DNA of 64,000 nucleotides from the NCBI GenBank assembly GCA_020850755.1, contig JADZEB010000011.1:231345-295344 (forward strand), given 5' to 3'. Position numbers and translations under genes: made by a program. The notes beneath the pieces were generated by a model. The model did not search any database. It had not been told where the DNA came from and worked only from the letters and a program-made list of their open reading frames with translations. Positions 35,153-43,497 of this stretch are shown here, in pieces. Within the stretch, counting starts at the first letter, position 1. Each line of letters starts with the position of its first letter. This DNA is from Alphaproteobacteria bacterium (GTDB lineage: Bacteria > Pseudomonadota > Alphaproteobacteria > Acetobacterales > Acetobacteraceae).

Positions 35153-36114
35153 CCGCCCGACGGCCCGCCCTTGCGCAGCAGCCACACATTGGCGCCCAGG
35201 ATCACCAGCCCGCCCAGCACCGCCCAGGCATCGGGGGTGCTTCCGAACACGGCAAGGTCGAGCCCGAGCGCCCAGGTGATCTTCACATAGTGCCAGGGGC
35301 CGAGCGCGGACACCTCGGCCCGGCGCAGCGCCATCACCAGCAGCACCTGGCCGGCCGACATCAGCGCGGTGAAGCTCGCCCCGGCGGCGATGACGAGCGG
35401 GGAGAGCGGCGTCCACACCGCCGGCATGGCCGGTGCCAGCAGCACCACGCCCACGAGCGCGGCCTGCATGGTCAGCGACCAGGGTGTCGCCACCGCGCGC
35501 GCCTGGCGGGCGATGATCTGGTAGAAGGCGTAGGCGAGCGCCGTGCCCACCTGCAGCAGGGCCGCCCAGTTGGTGGCAACCGACCCGCCGAAGCCCGGGC
35601 GGGCCACGATCACCACGCCGACGAAACCGGTGAGCACCACCAGCCAGCGCGACAGGGCCACGCGCTCCTTGAGCATCAGGGGCGCCAGCGCCACCAGGAA
35701 CAGCGGCATGGTGAAGCCGAGCACCGTGCCCTCGGCCATCGGCAGGCGCTGATAGGCGGCGAGCGCGAACAGCGAGGAGGCGCCGAGCCAGAAGCCGGCG
35801 ATGCGCTGCGCACGCGCCGCCGGGGGCGCGATGAAGCTGCGCAGCCGCTCGGCCGGGCGCGGCAGGAATGGCAGGAGAAGCGCGGCCCCCGCCAGCAGGA
35901 TCGCGTAGCGCAGGAAGGCCATCTGCCAGGGCGAGAGGCCGGTCTCGGTCTGCACCGCCTTGGCCACGCCATAGCCGAGCGTATAGAGCAGCCCCGAAAC
36001 GACCGTCAGCGCCACGGCGGCGAGCGGCACCGCGGCAGCGGCTGCGCCGGGCGGCAGGGCTGCGGGCGGGGTCAGGGGCGGGGCGGGCGATGGGTCGGGC
36101 GGCACGGCGGTCAC
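35149..36114 (-). CDS. DMT superfamily (EamA) transporter, second
   Basis: About 321 residues from GTG 36114 (VTAVPPDPSPAPP); an ATG at 36207 would add 31 Arg/Pro-rich residues that are not family-like. Ten hydrophobic helices in two EamA repeats: YTLGYGVAKAVQTETGLSPW with FLRYAILLAGAALLLPF, then LQVGTALAYAFYQIIARQAR, GASFTALMSAGQVLLVMALR and ALGPWHYVKITWALGLDLAVF. It is related to the RhaT/EamA exporters; substrate unknown. It ends in the final CTAG of repeat copy 3. Confidence 0.87.
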   Translation of the reverse strand: MTAVPPDPSPAPPLTPPAALPPGAAAAAVPLAAVALTVVSGLLYTLGYGVAKAVQTETGLSPWQMAFLRYAILLAGAALLLPFLPRPAERLRSFIAPPAARAQRIAGFWLGASSLFALAAYQRLPMAEGTVLGFTMPLFLVALAPLMLKERVALSRWLVVLTGFVGVVIVARPGFGGSVATNWAALLQVGTALAYAFYQIIARQARAVATPWSLTMQAALVGVVLLAPAMPAVWTPLSPLVIAAGASFTALMSAGQVLLVMALRRAEVSALGPWHYVKITWALGLDLAVFGSTPDAWAVLGGLVILGANVWLLRKGGPSGG

Positions 36115-36338
36115 GGCGCAAGCAACGCATGCCGCGCGGGCGCGGTCAACGCGGGCAGCGGGTGGCCGGGGCGGGCAGGGACGCAGGCAGGGATGCGGGC
36201 GCGGCATCAGGCGAGATGCGGCAGGCAGGCGCGGTCAACGCGGGTGGGGGTGGCGCCTGAAGGCCATATAGCTGATAAGTATGGGCAGGAAAATCATTGC
36301 GACGCCGAGAGGTTCATGATATGTTCTCAACAATTCGC

Positions 36339-36367
36339 TTGACACGATTTCGAGAGTTGTCGGATTC
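36339..36367 (+). promoter_or_regulatory. Possible promoter of the peptidase-cyclase operon
   Basis: A consensus TTGACA (36339-36344) is followed after 17 bp by GGATTC (36362-36367), a poor -10. The first ATG is at 36401, 34 bp further. The -35 box is convincing, the -10 is not. The region upstream (36290-36330) is AT-rich. Confidence 0.3.
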
Positions 36368-36400
36368 GAGTCTCAGGCCGCGAAGCTGTCGGAGGAGGGC

Positions 36401-36946
36401 ATGATGGAGAAGCAAAAGCCAATTCCGACCCACGCCGGAAAGCAACAGATCTCGAAGTTCGCCGAAGGGATTGCGGATCGGCTTCAGTTCCGTCCGGGCG
36501 ACTCTTTGGAGCCGATCGTAATCCGACTTGGTGGCAAGATCGATTACGCCGACCTGTCCGATCCGAGTGAACAGCCGCCCGAATCGATAGTGGTGAAGCC
36601 GTTAAGCGAAGGGCGAGTGGAGTTCACGATATACATTCCAACCACCACCACGCCCCAACGCGATCGCTTCACCATTGCACATGAACTCGGGCATGTGTTT
36701 CTGCATTTTCCGATGGTGCAGAGAAGCCATCCTAGGGCCGAGATGCACGCTACGCGGTGGGTTGACACCACTGACAAAGTCCAGCAGCGCGCGGAATGGG
36801 AAGCCAATTGGTTCGCCGCTGCGTTCCTGATGCCTGAAATACAGTTTCGGGAAGTGTGGGAACGTAGTTCAAGAGAAGCGGTGCGCTTGTTCCGAGTCAG
36901 TGAGCAGGCAGCCTCGATAAGGGCGCAGTCCCTTGGCCTCAGCTGA
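36401..36946 (+). CDS. ImmA/IrrE family metallo-endopeptidase
   Basis: 181 residues. The zinc site is H94-E95-x-x-H98 in IAHELGHVFLHF, with the third-ligand region EWEANWFAAAFLMP (E134), the ImmA/IrrE arrangement. Members cleave XRE-family repressors (ImmA on ImmR, IrrE/PprI on DdrO, CapP on CapH in CBASS). Here the usual XRE repressor gene is absent. The frame is open for about 26 codons before ATG 36401 without a standard start. A good ribosome-binding site (GGAGGAGGGC) lies close to 36401-36404. Codon use is AT-richer than in neighbours. The gene overlaps the cyclase gene by 14 bp, so the two are coupled and probably act in one system. Confidence 0.88.
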   Translation: MMEKQKPIPTHAGKQQISKFAEGIADRLQFRPGDSLEPIVIRLGGKIDYADLSDPSEQPPESIVVKPLSEGRVEFTIYIPTTTTPQRDRFTIAHELGHVFLHFPMVQRSHPRAEMHATRWVDTTDKVQQRAEWEANWFAAAFLMPEIQFREVWERSSREAVRLFRVSEQAASIRAQSLGLS

Positions 36947-38021
36947 AGAAGGCGGTTGCCCGGAGTATCGACTGAGGCTTTTTCTCTCTGTCGATCTCGC
37001 GGGATCAACTGCATTCAAGATCGGTCAGGGCCAGCCTTGGGCCGACGCCGAACAATCACCACGTGCCCAGCGCAAATGGGAACAGGAAATACGGCACTTC
37101 TACCAAGAGTTCCCACATCTCGTCCGGCAACAATATGCGCGATGCTTGGATGGCGAATCCGACAGCGCGCTATCCGACCGGTATCCGCATGTCTGGAAGA
37201 CCGTTGGCGACGAAATACTGTTCTGCTGCCGCCTCGAAAACCCACGGCACCTTTCCATTTGCATCGACGCGTTCTTGAAAGCGCTTCGTTCCTACGGTGA
37301 GCGTCTCGATAAGAACGGTCGTCATATGGACGTCAAGGGGGCCGCTTGGGTCGCCGCATTTCCTACTCCAAACGTTACAGTTAGCGTTGGTCTTGATCAG
37401 TCGGATACGGCCCAGCAATTCAACGAAGAATTTGAAAAAAAGGCAGACAATAATCCCAGACAATTCGATTTCCTTGGCACGGGAATTGACTGTGGCTTCC
37501 GGGTCGCCACAAAGGCAGCGGCCGATCGGTTTCCTTTGTCTGTCGAGCTGGCATGGTTGTTAGCAAAGGTAGCCTTTTCCGAAGATCGCGGCTGGCGTTT
37601 TGTCTATCATGGACGCGAGATCTTAAAAGGTGTTCTTCGTGATAGACCATACCCACTCGTATCGATCGAAACCGAACGCGACGATGCGCAAAAACAAGTT
37701 CGGCACTACGAAAGAGAATTGACCAGACAATCACCCTATGCGCCCAGGGCACTTTGCGACTTCTTGGAACATTTCATGACTGCTGAAAAGATCGATCGGC
37801 CTCTGCTGCCGTTTGTGAAGGACTCCGAGCCCAAAGACTACGCTGAGTTCCAGGGGCATTGGAACGGAGGCGCGACGGAGGTGCGCGAGCGCAACCAATC
37901 GGAGGTTGACGCGGGAAAAGAAGCGGATAGCGGGAATGAGGTTCCGGAGGAAGTGACGCAGCAGGCCCAAGTAATCGCTAACGCACCTCAGGACCCGGCC
38001 GATCCCGAACCGTCAACATAG
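36933..38021 (+). CDS. Class III nucleotidyl-cyclase-like protein (Pycsar-type candidate)
   Basis: 362 residues from a TTG at 36933, the only reasonable start, inside the 3' end of the peptidase gene. The N-terminal ~200 residues look like a class III cyclase: LFLSVDLAGSTAFK with metal-binding D21, VWKTVGDEILF with K89 and D93, and a late GIDCGFRVATKAA in which D186-x-x-x-R190 sits where adenylate cyclases have Asn-x-x-x-Arg. There are no membrane helices. Residues ~215-300 are a helical region of unknown type, and the last ~60 are acidic and disordered. This resembles PycC cyclases, which make cCMP or cUMP on phage infection, but the effector here would be a peptidase rather than a TIR or membrane protein. 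Product and role are inference. Confidence 0.65.
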   Translation: MASAEEGGCPEYRLRLFLSVDLAGSTAFKIGQGQPWADAEQSPRAQRKWEQEIRHFYQEFPHLVRQQYARCLDGESDSALSDRYPHVWKTVGDEILFCCRLENPRHLSICIDAFLKALRSYGERLDKNGRHMDVKGAAWVAAFPTPNVTVSVGLDQSDTAQQFNEEFEKKADNNPRQFDFLGTGIDCGFRVATKAAADRFPLSVELAWLLAKVAFSEDRGWRFVYHGREILKGVLRDRPYPLVSIETERDDAQKQVRHYERELTRQSPYAPRALCDFLEHFMTAEKIDRPLLPFVKDSEPKDYAEFQGHWNGGATEVRERNQSEVDAGKEADSGNEVPEEVTQQAQVIANAPQDPADPEPST

Positions 38022-38096
38022 CGACCCTCAAGTCACATTTGGAATGATGGCGGTCACAACGGCCGCGGGCCGCGAACCGATCGGAGGGTCCGGGCG

Positions 38097-38414
38097 ATGG
38101 TGTGGGTGATGCTGCTCGGCGCGGGCGCGCTGGAGGTGGTCTGGGCCGTGCTGCTCAAGCAGACGGCGGGCTTCACGCGGCTCTGGCCCTCGCTCGCCTG
38201 CGCGGCGGCGATGGCGGGCAGCCTCGGCCTGCTCGGGCTCGCGCTGCGCGAGTTGCCGATCTCGGTAGGCTATGCGGTGTGGGTGGGGATCGGCGCCGTG
38301 GGCACCGCGATCTGGGGCATCGCCGTCCTGCAGGAGCCGGCCGGCGCGATCCGCATCGCCTGCCTGGCCCTGATCGTGATCGGCATCATCGGCCTCAAGC
38401 TCGATCACGGCTAG
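38097..38414 (+). CDS. sugE: SMR family guanidinium / quaternary ammonium exporter
   Basis: 105 residues with four membrane helices. The conserved membrane-embedded glutamate is E13 in [14 protein letters not shown], followed by the SugE/Gdx pattern [28 protein letters not shown] and [25 protein letters not shown]. Gdx-type members export guanidinium in exchange for protons. The 75-bp upstream gap is too short for a full guanidine riboswitch and none is visible. The composition is back to the GC-rich host type, so the gene marks the right border of the island. The TAG stop lies in the CTAG of a partial repeat. Confidence 0.92.
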   Translation: MVWVMLLGAGALEVVWAVLLKQTAGFTRLWPSLACAAAMAGSLGLLGLALRELPISVGYAVWVGIGAVGTAIWGIAVLQEPAGAIRIACLALIVIGIIGLKLDHG

Positions 38415-38455
38415 AGCGGCGTCCGATCCGGTGGAGCCGCGCTGCGGATCCACAG
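38411..38455. repeat. Partial, inverted copy of the 130-bp CTAG element (copy 4)
   Basis: It begins with the CTAG holding the sugE stop and continues AGCGGCGTCCGATCCGGTGGA, which is the reverse complement of the last part of copy 3. Similarity fades near 38455, within the middle of hairpin B. No closing CTAG is found before the HIT gene stop. Confidence 0.75.
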
Positions 38456-38476
38456 CCTGGTCCGCGGGACCGGCAG

Positions 38477-38857
38477 CTACTCCTTCGCCAGCATCTTCCC
38501 GAGCGGGCGGCCGCCGAAGATGTGCACATGCAGGTGCGGCACTTCCTGCCCGCCATGCTGGCCCATGTTGGACAGCACGCGATAGCCCGCCGCCTCCAGC
38601 CCCAGCTGGCGCGCCACCTCGCCCACCGCGCGCAGGAAGGCCGCCTGCTCCTCGGCCGGGGCGCGGGCGGTGAAATCGGCCATCGACACATAGGCGCCCT
38701 TCGGGATCACCAGCACATGCACCGGCGCCTGGGGCGCGATGTCGTGGAAGGCAAGCGTGTGCGCATCCTCGTGCACTTTCTTGCACGGGATCTCGCCGCG
38801 CAGGATGCGCGCGAAGATGTTGTTGGGGTCGTAGGGCGGCAGGCCGGAAACGGGCAT
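38477..38857 (-). CDS. HIT family nucleotide-binding protein (HinT-like)
   Basis: 126 residues. N-terminal [20 protein letters not shown] and the nucleotide-binding histidine triad [11 protein letters not shown] are intact; the length is normal for HinT. Such proteins hydrolyse adenosine phosphoramidates (for example aminoacyl-AMP adducts) in the cytoplasm. It is the last gene of the leftward his operon, 42 bp after hisE, a common arrangement in alphaproteobacteria. Confidence 0.93.
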   Translation of the reverse strand: MPVSGLPPYDPNNIFARILRGEIPCKKVHEDAHTLAFHDIAPQAPVHVLVIPKGAYVSMADFTARAPAEEQAAFLRAVGEVARQLGLEAAGYRVLSNMGQHGGQEVPHLHVHIFGGRPLGKMLAKE

Positions 38858-38899
38858 GGCGGGGTGGCTCCTTCGCTGCGTGTCTCGGCGCGGGCAGCG

Positions 38900-39418
38900 C
38901 TACCAGATCTTGCGCGTGGCGGCGGCGGCCAGCCGGCGGCGGCGGCGCGCCTGTTTGAGCGCGAGTGCCTTGGCGCGCGCCGCCTTCTCGGCGATGCCGG
39001 AGCGGCCCTCGCGGCGGGCGAGCTCGCGCCAGACATCGGCCGGGCGGATCGCGGCATCCACCCACACCACCAGCAGGTGGTAGAGCACGTCGGCGCTTTC
39101 CGCGATCAGGCGCGTGCGGTCCTTGCGCACGGCCTCGATCATCGCCTCGGCCGCTTCCTCGGCGAATTTCTGCGCCACCTTGGCCGTGCCGCGCGACAAG
39201 AGCTTGGCCGAGTGGCTGGTCTCCGGGTCGGCGCCCTTGCGTGCGCGCACCACGGCGTGGATGCGGTCGAGGATCTCGCCCGTCTTGGGCGCGCGCGCGT
39301 CCTTGGCCGCCTTCTTCGGTGCGGGCGCGCCGGCGCGCTTGCGCACCTTGACCTTGACCTTGGCCTTGACCTTGGCCTCGCCCCTCACCTTCGCCTTGCG
39401 CTTGGCTTTCTTGGCCAT
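38900..39418 (-). CDS. hisE: Phosphoribosyl-ATP diphosphatase with Lys-rich N-terminal extension
   Basis: 172 residues; a plain HisE has about 105. The catalytic MazG-like part is residues ~46-135: [42 protein letters not shown] with the EExxE metal motif, and [15 protein letters not shown] with ExxD. It removes diphosphate from phosphoribosyl-ATP in histidine synthesis. The first ~43 residues are an added basic stretch ([20 protein letters not shown]...) from a short DNA repeat; the C-terminus is also Arg/Ala-rich ([18 protein letters not shown]). No hisI domain is fused. The start ATG at 39418 is the only good one before the repeat; a later start would remove it but no ribosome-binding site is evident. 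Confidence 0.87.
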   Translation of the reverse strand: MAKKAKRKAKVRGEAKVKAKVKVKVRKRAGAPAPKKAAKDARAPKTGEILDRIHAVVRARKGADPETSHSAKLLSRGTAKVAQKFAEEAAEAMIEAVRKDRTRLIAESADVLYHLLVVWVDAAIRPADVWRELARREGRSGIAEKAARAKALALKQARRRRRLAAAATRKIW

Positions 39419-39468
39419 GCCTGTCCCGTTCCCCTGAATCCCCGAATGCCCGGACGCGCCGGCGCGGC

Positions 39469-40239
39469 TCAGGCCGCTTCGCGGTCGCGCCGCACCGGCA
39501 CCCCGGCGCGGTCGAGCGCGTCCTTCACCGCCGCGATCGAAAGCTGGCCGAAATGGAACACGCTGGCGGCGAGCAGGCCGGTGGCGCCCGCCCGCGCCCC
39601 TTCGACGAAATGCTCGGCCGTGCCCACCCCACCCGAGGCGATCACCGGCAGGCGCACCGCATCGGCCACCGCGCGCGTGAGCGCCAGGTCGAAGCCCGCC
39701 CCGGTGCCGTCGCGGTCCATCGAGGTGAGCAGGATCTCGCCCGCGCCCAGGCTTTCCATGCGCCGCGCCCACGCCACCACGTCGAGCCCCGTCGGGCGGC
39801 GCCCGCCATGGGTGAAGATCTCCCACCGGCCGGGGCCGACGCCCTTGGCGTCGATCGCCACGACGATGCACTGGCTGCCGAACTTGCGCGCCGCCTCGCC
39901 CACGAATTCGGGCCGCGCCACGGCGGCGGTGTTGATCGAGACCTTGTCGGCGCCCGAGAGCAGCAGCTTGCGGATATCCTCGACCGTGCGCACGCCGCCG
40001 CCCACGGTCAGCGGCATGAACACGGCCTCCGCCGTGCGGCGCACAACATCGTGGATGGTGTCGCGCTGCTCGTGGCTGGCGGTGATGTCGAGGAAGCAGA
40101 GCTCGTCCGCGCCCTCGCGGTCGTAGAGGCGCGCCTGCTCGACCGGGTCGCCGGCGTCGCGCAGATCGACGAAGTTGACCCCCTTCACCACGCGACCGTC
40201 CTTGACGTCGAGGCAGGGGATGATGCGGGTCTTGAGCAT
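39469..40239 (-). CDS. hisF: Imidazole glycerol phosphate synthase cyclase subunit
   Basis: 256 residues, a normal HisF barrel: [20 protein letters not shown] with catalytic D11, [33 protein letters not shown], the second catalytic Asp in [24 protein letters not shown] and [11 protein letters not shown]. It takes ammonia from HisH and makes imidazole glycerol phosphate and AICAR. The gene follows hisA after a 172-bp gap and precedes hisE by 50 bp. Confidence 0.96.
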   Translation of the reverse strand: MLKTRIIPCLDVKDGRVVKGVNFVDLRDAGDPVEQARLYDREGADELCFLDITASHEQRDTIHDVVRRTAEAVFMPLTVGGGVRTVEDIRKLLLSGADKVSINTAAVARPEFVGEAARKFGSQCIVVAIDAKGVGPGRWEIFTHGGRRPTGLDVVAWARRMESLGAGEILLTSMDRDGTGAGFDLALTRAVADAVRLPVIASGGVGTAEHFVEGARAGATGLLAASVFHFGQLSIAAVKDALDRAGVPVRRDREAA

Positions 40240-40411
40240 GCCAATCCGTTGCCGGGCGCCCACGCGCCGCCAAGCTTGGGCGCCGCGACTCGGGCGCCGG
40301 GTTGCTGTCACGATTCTTGTGCGCCGCAAGCCGCCGCCGATCAAGCGTCCTGTCGCGCCGGCGGGCGCGGAGGGGCTCGACGATCCGGCGATTGGTCGAT
40401 GCGCCGCACCC

Positions 40412-41149
40412 TCAGCCGGCGGCGAGCCGCAGCGCCTCGGCCGGGTCGAGCCGCCCGTCATAGAGCGCGCGACCGACGATCGCGCCCTCGATCCCGGCGT
40501 CGAGATGCTGGCGGAGCGCGGCGATGTCGGCGGCCGAGGAGACGCCGCCCGAGGCGATCACGGGCGTGGAGAGCGCCCAGGCGAGATCGACCGTCTGCTC
40601 CAGGTTGAGCCCGGCCATCACCCCGTCGCGGTTGATGTCGGTGTAGACGATCGCCGCCACGCCCGCATCCTCGAAGCGGAGCGCGAGGTCGAGCGCCTTC
40701 ACGTCCGTCGTCTCGGCCCAGCCTTCCACCGCCACCTTGCCGTCGCGCGCATCGATGCCGACCAGGACGCGGCCGGGAAAGGCGCGGCAGGCTTCGCGCA
40801 CCAGCTCGGGGCTCTTGATCGCCGCCGTGCCGAGGATGACGCGGCGCACCCCGCGCGCGAGCCAGGCCTCGATCGTGGCGAGGTCGCGGATGCCGCCGCC
40901 AAGCTGCACCGGCAGGTCGGGCACGGCGCGGACGATCGCCTCCACCGCCGCGGCGTTGGCGGGCCTGCCGGCGAAGGCGCCGTTGAGATCGACCACATGC
41001 AGCCAGGCGAAGCCCTGGGCGCGGAAGCGCGCCGCCTGCTCGGCCGGGTCGGTGTTGAATACCGTCGCCTCGCTCATCTCCCCGCGCTTGAGGCGCACGC
41101 ACTGCCCGTCCTTGAGGTCGATCGCGGGGTAGATGGTCAGCCCGGCCAT
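40412..41149 (-). CDS. hisA: Phosphoribosyl-formimino-AICAR ribotide isomerase
   Basis: 245 residues. HisA features: [29 protein letters not shown] with catalytic Asp in [55 protein letters not shown] with the second Asp, [14 protein letters not shown] and [11 protein letters not shown]. It opens the ring of ProFAR to PRFAR in histidine synthesis. The gene lies 11 bp after the GNAT gene in the leftward his operon. Confidence 0.96.
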   Translation of the reverse strand: MAGLTIYPAIDLKDGQCVRLKRGEMSEATVFNTDPAEQAARFRAQGFAWLHVVDLNGAFAGRPANAAAVEAIVRAVPDLPVQLGGGIRDLATIEAWLARGVRRVILGTAAIKSPELVREACRAFPGRVLVGIDARDGKVAVEGWAETTDVKALDLALRFEDAGVAAIVYTDINRDGVMAGLNLEQTVDLAWALSTPVIASGGVSSAADIAALRQHLDAGIEGAIVGRALYDGRLDPAEALRLAAG

Positions 41150-41160
41150 GCCTGCGCCCT

Positions 41161-41775
41161 TCAGTTGGTGCCGCTCCGCCCGCGCTTGGGCGGGGCGTTC
41201 AAGAGCTTGTAGTAGAAATGGCCGGCGATGGTCCGCCCCTCCACCCGCGCATAGGCGGGATGCGTGCCCCAGCGGGTGAAGCCCATGCTCTCGTAGAGCT
41301 GGATCGCGGCGGTCTGCGTCTCGCGCACATCGAGATTGAGCACGGCATAGCCGAGCGCGCGCGCCGCATCCTCGACGCGCTGGGTCAGCATGCGGGCGAG
41401 CCCGTGGCCGCGCGCATAGGGCGCGATGAAGGCGTGCATGAGCTGCGCGGCGAAGGCCTGCGCCTCGTTGTTGCGGGGCGGGCGGACAAGCTGGCCCGAG
41501 CCCACCACCGTGCCGTCGAGGCGGGCGAGGAACAGCTCGCGCTCCGGCACCAGTAGGATGCCGCGCCAGTAGCGTTCCAGCGCGTCGCGCGGCGGCGGGC
41601 GCACCCAGCCGAAGCCGCCGCCCTCGATGATCGCCGCATCCGCCGCCTCGCAGAGATCGTGCAGCTCGGCATCGGAGAAGCCGCTGACGCGCTCGACCGC
41701 CAGGCTGTGCGCGCCCGCCTGTTCGATCTGCGCATGCGGGTCGGGGCTGGCGAGCTTGGTGTCCTTGTCGGGCAT
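41161..41775 (-). CDS. GNAT family N-acetyltransferase within the his operon
   Basis: 204 residues. The GNAT core runs from about residue 60: [21 protein letters not shown], the acetyl-CoA loop region [19 protein letters not shown] (a variant of RxxGxG/A), [21 protein letters not shown] and the C-terminal [16 protein letters not shown]. The substrate is unknown. It sits 8 bp after hisH and 11 bp before hisA, so it is made together with histidine enzymes although it is not part of that pathway. Confidence 0.88.
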   Translation of the reverse strand: MPDKDTKLASPDPHAQIEQAGAHSLAVERVSGFSDAELHDLCEAADAAIIEGGGFGWVRPPPRDALERYWRGILLVPERELFLARLDGTVVGSGQLVRPPRNNEAQAFAAQLMHAFIAPYARGHGLARMLTQRVEDAARALGYAVLNLDVRETQTAAIQLYESMGFTRWGTHPAYARVEGRTIAGHFYYKLLNAPPKRGRSGTN

Positions 41776-41783
41776 GGCGCGGC

Positions 41784-42422
41784 CTAGGGTGTCCAGCGCA
41801 GGAAGTTGGCGATCAGGCGAAGGCCCACCGCCTGGCTTTTCTCGGGGTGGAACTGGGTGCCGACGATGTTGTCGCGCCCGACGATCGCCACCACCGGGCC
41901 GCCATAGTCGGTGGTGGCAATGACGTGGGCCGGATCGGTGGCGCGGAACTCGTAGGAGTGGACGAAATAGACATGCGCCCCGGGCGGAACATCGGCCAGC
42001 AGCGGATGGCGGCCGGGCGCGAAATCGAGCTCGTTCCAGCCCATCTGCGGCAGGCGCAGGCCGGGCGCGGCCATCTCGGCCACCTCGCCCGCGATCCAGT
42101 CGAGGCCGGGATGGACGCCATGCTCCAGCCCGCGCGTGGCCAGAAGCTGCATGCCGACGCAGATGCCGAACATCGGCGCGCCGCGCTTCAGCACCGCCTC
42201 CGACAGCGCCGCGACCATGCCGGGCAGGCCATCGAGGCCGCGCCGGCAATCGGCGAAGGCACCCTGGCCGGGCAGGACGATGCGGCTGGCGCGGCGCACC
42301 GCCTCGGGATCGGCGGTCACCAGCACGGGATCGCTGCGCCCGGTCTCGGCGGCCATGCGCTCGAACGCCTTGGCGGCCGAGCGCAGATTGCCCGAGCCGT
42401 AATCGACGATGACGATGGTCAT
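41784..42422 (-). CDS. hisH: Imidazole glycerol phosphate synthase glutaminase subunit
   Basis: 212 residues. A class I glutamine amidotransferase: [21 protein letters not shown], the nucleophile Cys in [17 protein letters not shown], and the His/Glu of the triad in [19 protein letters not shown] is the typical HisH strand. It supplies ammonia to HisF. It lies 46 bp after hisB and 8 bp before the GNAT gene. Confidence 0.96.
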   Translation of the reverse strand: MTIVIVDYGSGNLRSAAKAFERMAAETGRSDPVLVTADPEAVRRASRIVLPGQGAFADCRRGLDGLPGMVAALSEAVLKRGAPMFGICVGMQLLATRGLEHGVHPGLDWIAGEVAEMAAPGLRLPQMGWNELDFAPGRHPLLADVPPGAHVYFVHSYEFRATDPAHVIATTDYGGPVVAIVGRDNIVGTQFHPEKSQAVGLRLIANFLRWTP

Positions 42423-42468
42423 GAGGCTGGCATCATGGCGTGGCGGTCACGGCATGCGGGGCGGGCGC

Positions 42469-43164
42469 TCAGCGTCGCACCGGCGCGCGCCTGGCCCGCA
42501 TCGGCGTCGCGGCTGCCGTGCCGAGGCCCTTGCCGAGCGTGCCCTTGGTCGAGGGCACGCGCCCCGCCTGGCGCGGATCGAGCGCCACCGCCTCGCGCAG
42601 CGCACGCGCCAGCCCCTTGAAGCAGGCCTCGGCGATGTGGTGGTTGTTCTCGCCCGACAGCGCGCGCACATGCAGCGTGATGCCGGCATTGGCGGCGAAG
42701 GCCTGGAACCATTCGCGGAACAGCTCGGTATCCATCTCGCCGAGCTTGGGCCGCGAGAAGGCGACATCCCACACCAGGTAGGCGCGGCCCGAGATGTCCA
42801 GCGCCACCTGCACCAGCGCCTCGTCCATCGGCGAGAGGCACGATCCGTAGCGGCGGATGCCGCGCTTCTCGCCCAGGGCGGCGGCCAGCGCCTGGCCGAG
42901 CGCGATGCCGACATCCTCGGTGGTGTGGTGGTAGTCGATGTGCAGGTCGCCCTTGGCCTCGATCGTGATATCGATCAGGCCGTGGCGCGCCACCTGCTCG
43001 AGCATGTGGTCGAGGAAGCCGATGCCGGTGCCGATCGCGGCCCGGCCCGACCCGTCGAGGTCGATCGCGACCCGGATCGTGGTTTCCTTGGTCGCGCGGC
43101 TGATCTCGGCGCGGCGGGTGTCGCCGCCGGCGGCGGGGCGGCGGGGCGCGGGGGGTCTGGCCAT
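42469..43164 (-). CDS. hisB: Imidazoleglycerol-phosphate dehydratase
   Basis: 231 residues, slightly long for the monofunctional enzyme (about 195-200) because of an N-terminal [14 protein letters not shown]... piece and a basic C-terminal tail ([12 protein letters not shown]). The manganese-binding histidines are in [26 protein letters not shown] and the late [21 protein letters not shown]. The first gene of the leftward his operon; the start ATG is at 43164. The 333-bp region to the divergent ialB-like gene should hold its promoter, but no element is evident there. Confidence 0.95.
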   Translation of the reverse strand: MARPPAPRRPAAGGDTRRAEISRATKETTIRVAIDLDGSGRAAIGTGIGFLDHMLEQVARHGLIDITIEAKGDLHIDYHHTTEDVGIALGQALAAALGEKRGIRRYGSCLSPMDEALVQVALDISGRAYLVWDVAFSRPKLGEMDTELFREWFQAFAANAGITLHVRALSGENNHHIAEACFKGLARALREAVALDPRQAGRVPSTKGTLGKGLGTAAATPMRARRAPVRR

Positions 43165-43497
43165 GGCGGGGCGGCCCTTCGTGGAACGGGCGCCCCTCTT
43201 ACCAGCCGCGAACCGGGGGAGCAAGGAAGCGAGCCGCAAGCCGGTGCTGGCGCGGCGGCCTTGGGGGGCGCGGTCCGGGGCCGCCGGGGCCGCGGAGCGG
43301 CCGAAACCGCGCCCCGATGCCGCCCCGGCGCCCCGAACGGGGCTCGAAAGGGACCAAGAAGGCCCGCTGCAACGCCTTCGGCCGGGCGGACACAGGCCGG
43401 GCCGGGACGGTCCGGCGCCCGGGGCTGCGGCCGGAGGCTGCTCCCGCCCCCGTCCGCCCGGCGCGGTTACAACTTGGCAAGCGGCGGCGGCATCCTT
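43165..43497. other. Divergent intergenic region hisB / ialB-like, nothing recognised
   Basis: 333 bp of GC-rich sequence between two divergent starts. No open frame with a coding look, no clear promoter boxes, palindromes or leader peptide rich in histidine were found. A his attenuator of the enteric type is therefore not visible. Confidence 0.5.

Larger units (their letters stand above)
36260..38040. mobile_element. Short AT-richer island carrying the peptidase-cyclase pair
   Basis: Base composition changes abruptly: sequence before 36260 and after 38040 is very GC-rich, while this segment has frequent A/T at third codon positions and AT-rich non-coding DNA. It contains just two genes, overlapping, and no integrase, transposase, tRNA or flanking direct repeat that I can see. 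The boundary positions are approximate. Horizontal acquisition as a small cassette is the simplest explanation. Confidence 0.6.

Noticed and set aside
36320..36404. Small upstream frame (27 codons, ATG 36320) as a missing XRE repressor of the peptidase
   Set aside because: The product is short, Arg-rich and has no helix-turn-helix; the repressor usually paired with ImmA is about 70-130 residues.
38022..38096. Guanidine riboswitch before sugE
   Set aside because: Only 75 bp is available and none of the conserved segments of the guanidine-I or guanidine-II motif are visible.
43165..43497. Histidine attenuator leader before hisB
   Set aside because: No short frame with a run of His codons and no alternative stem-loops near hisB were found.
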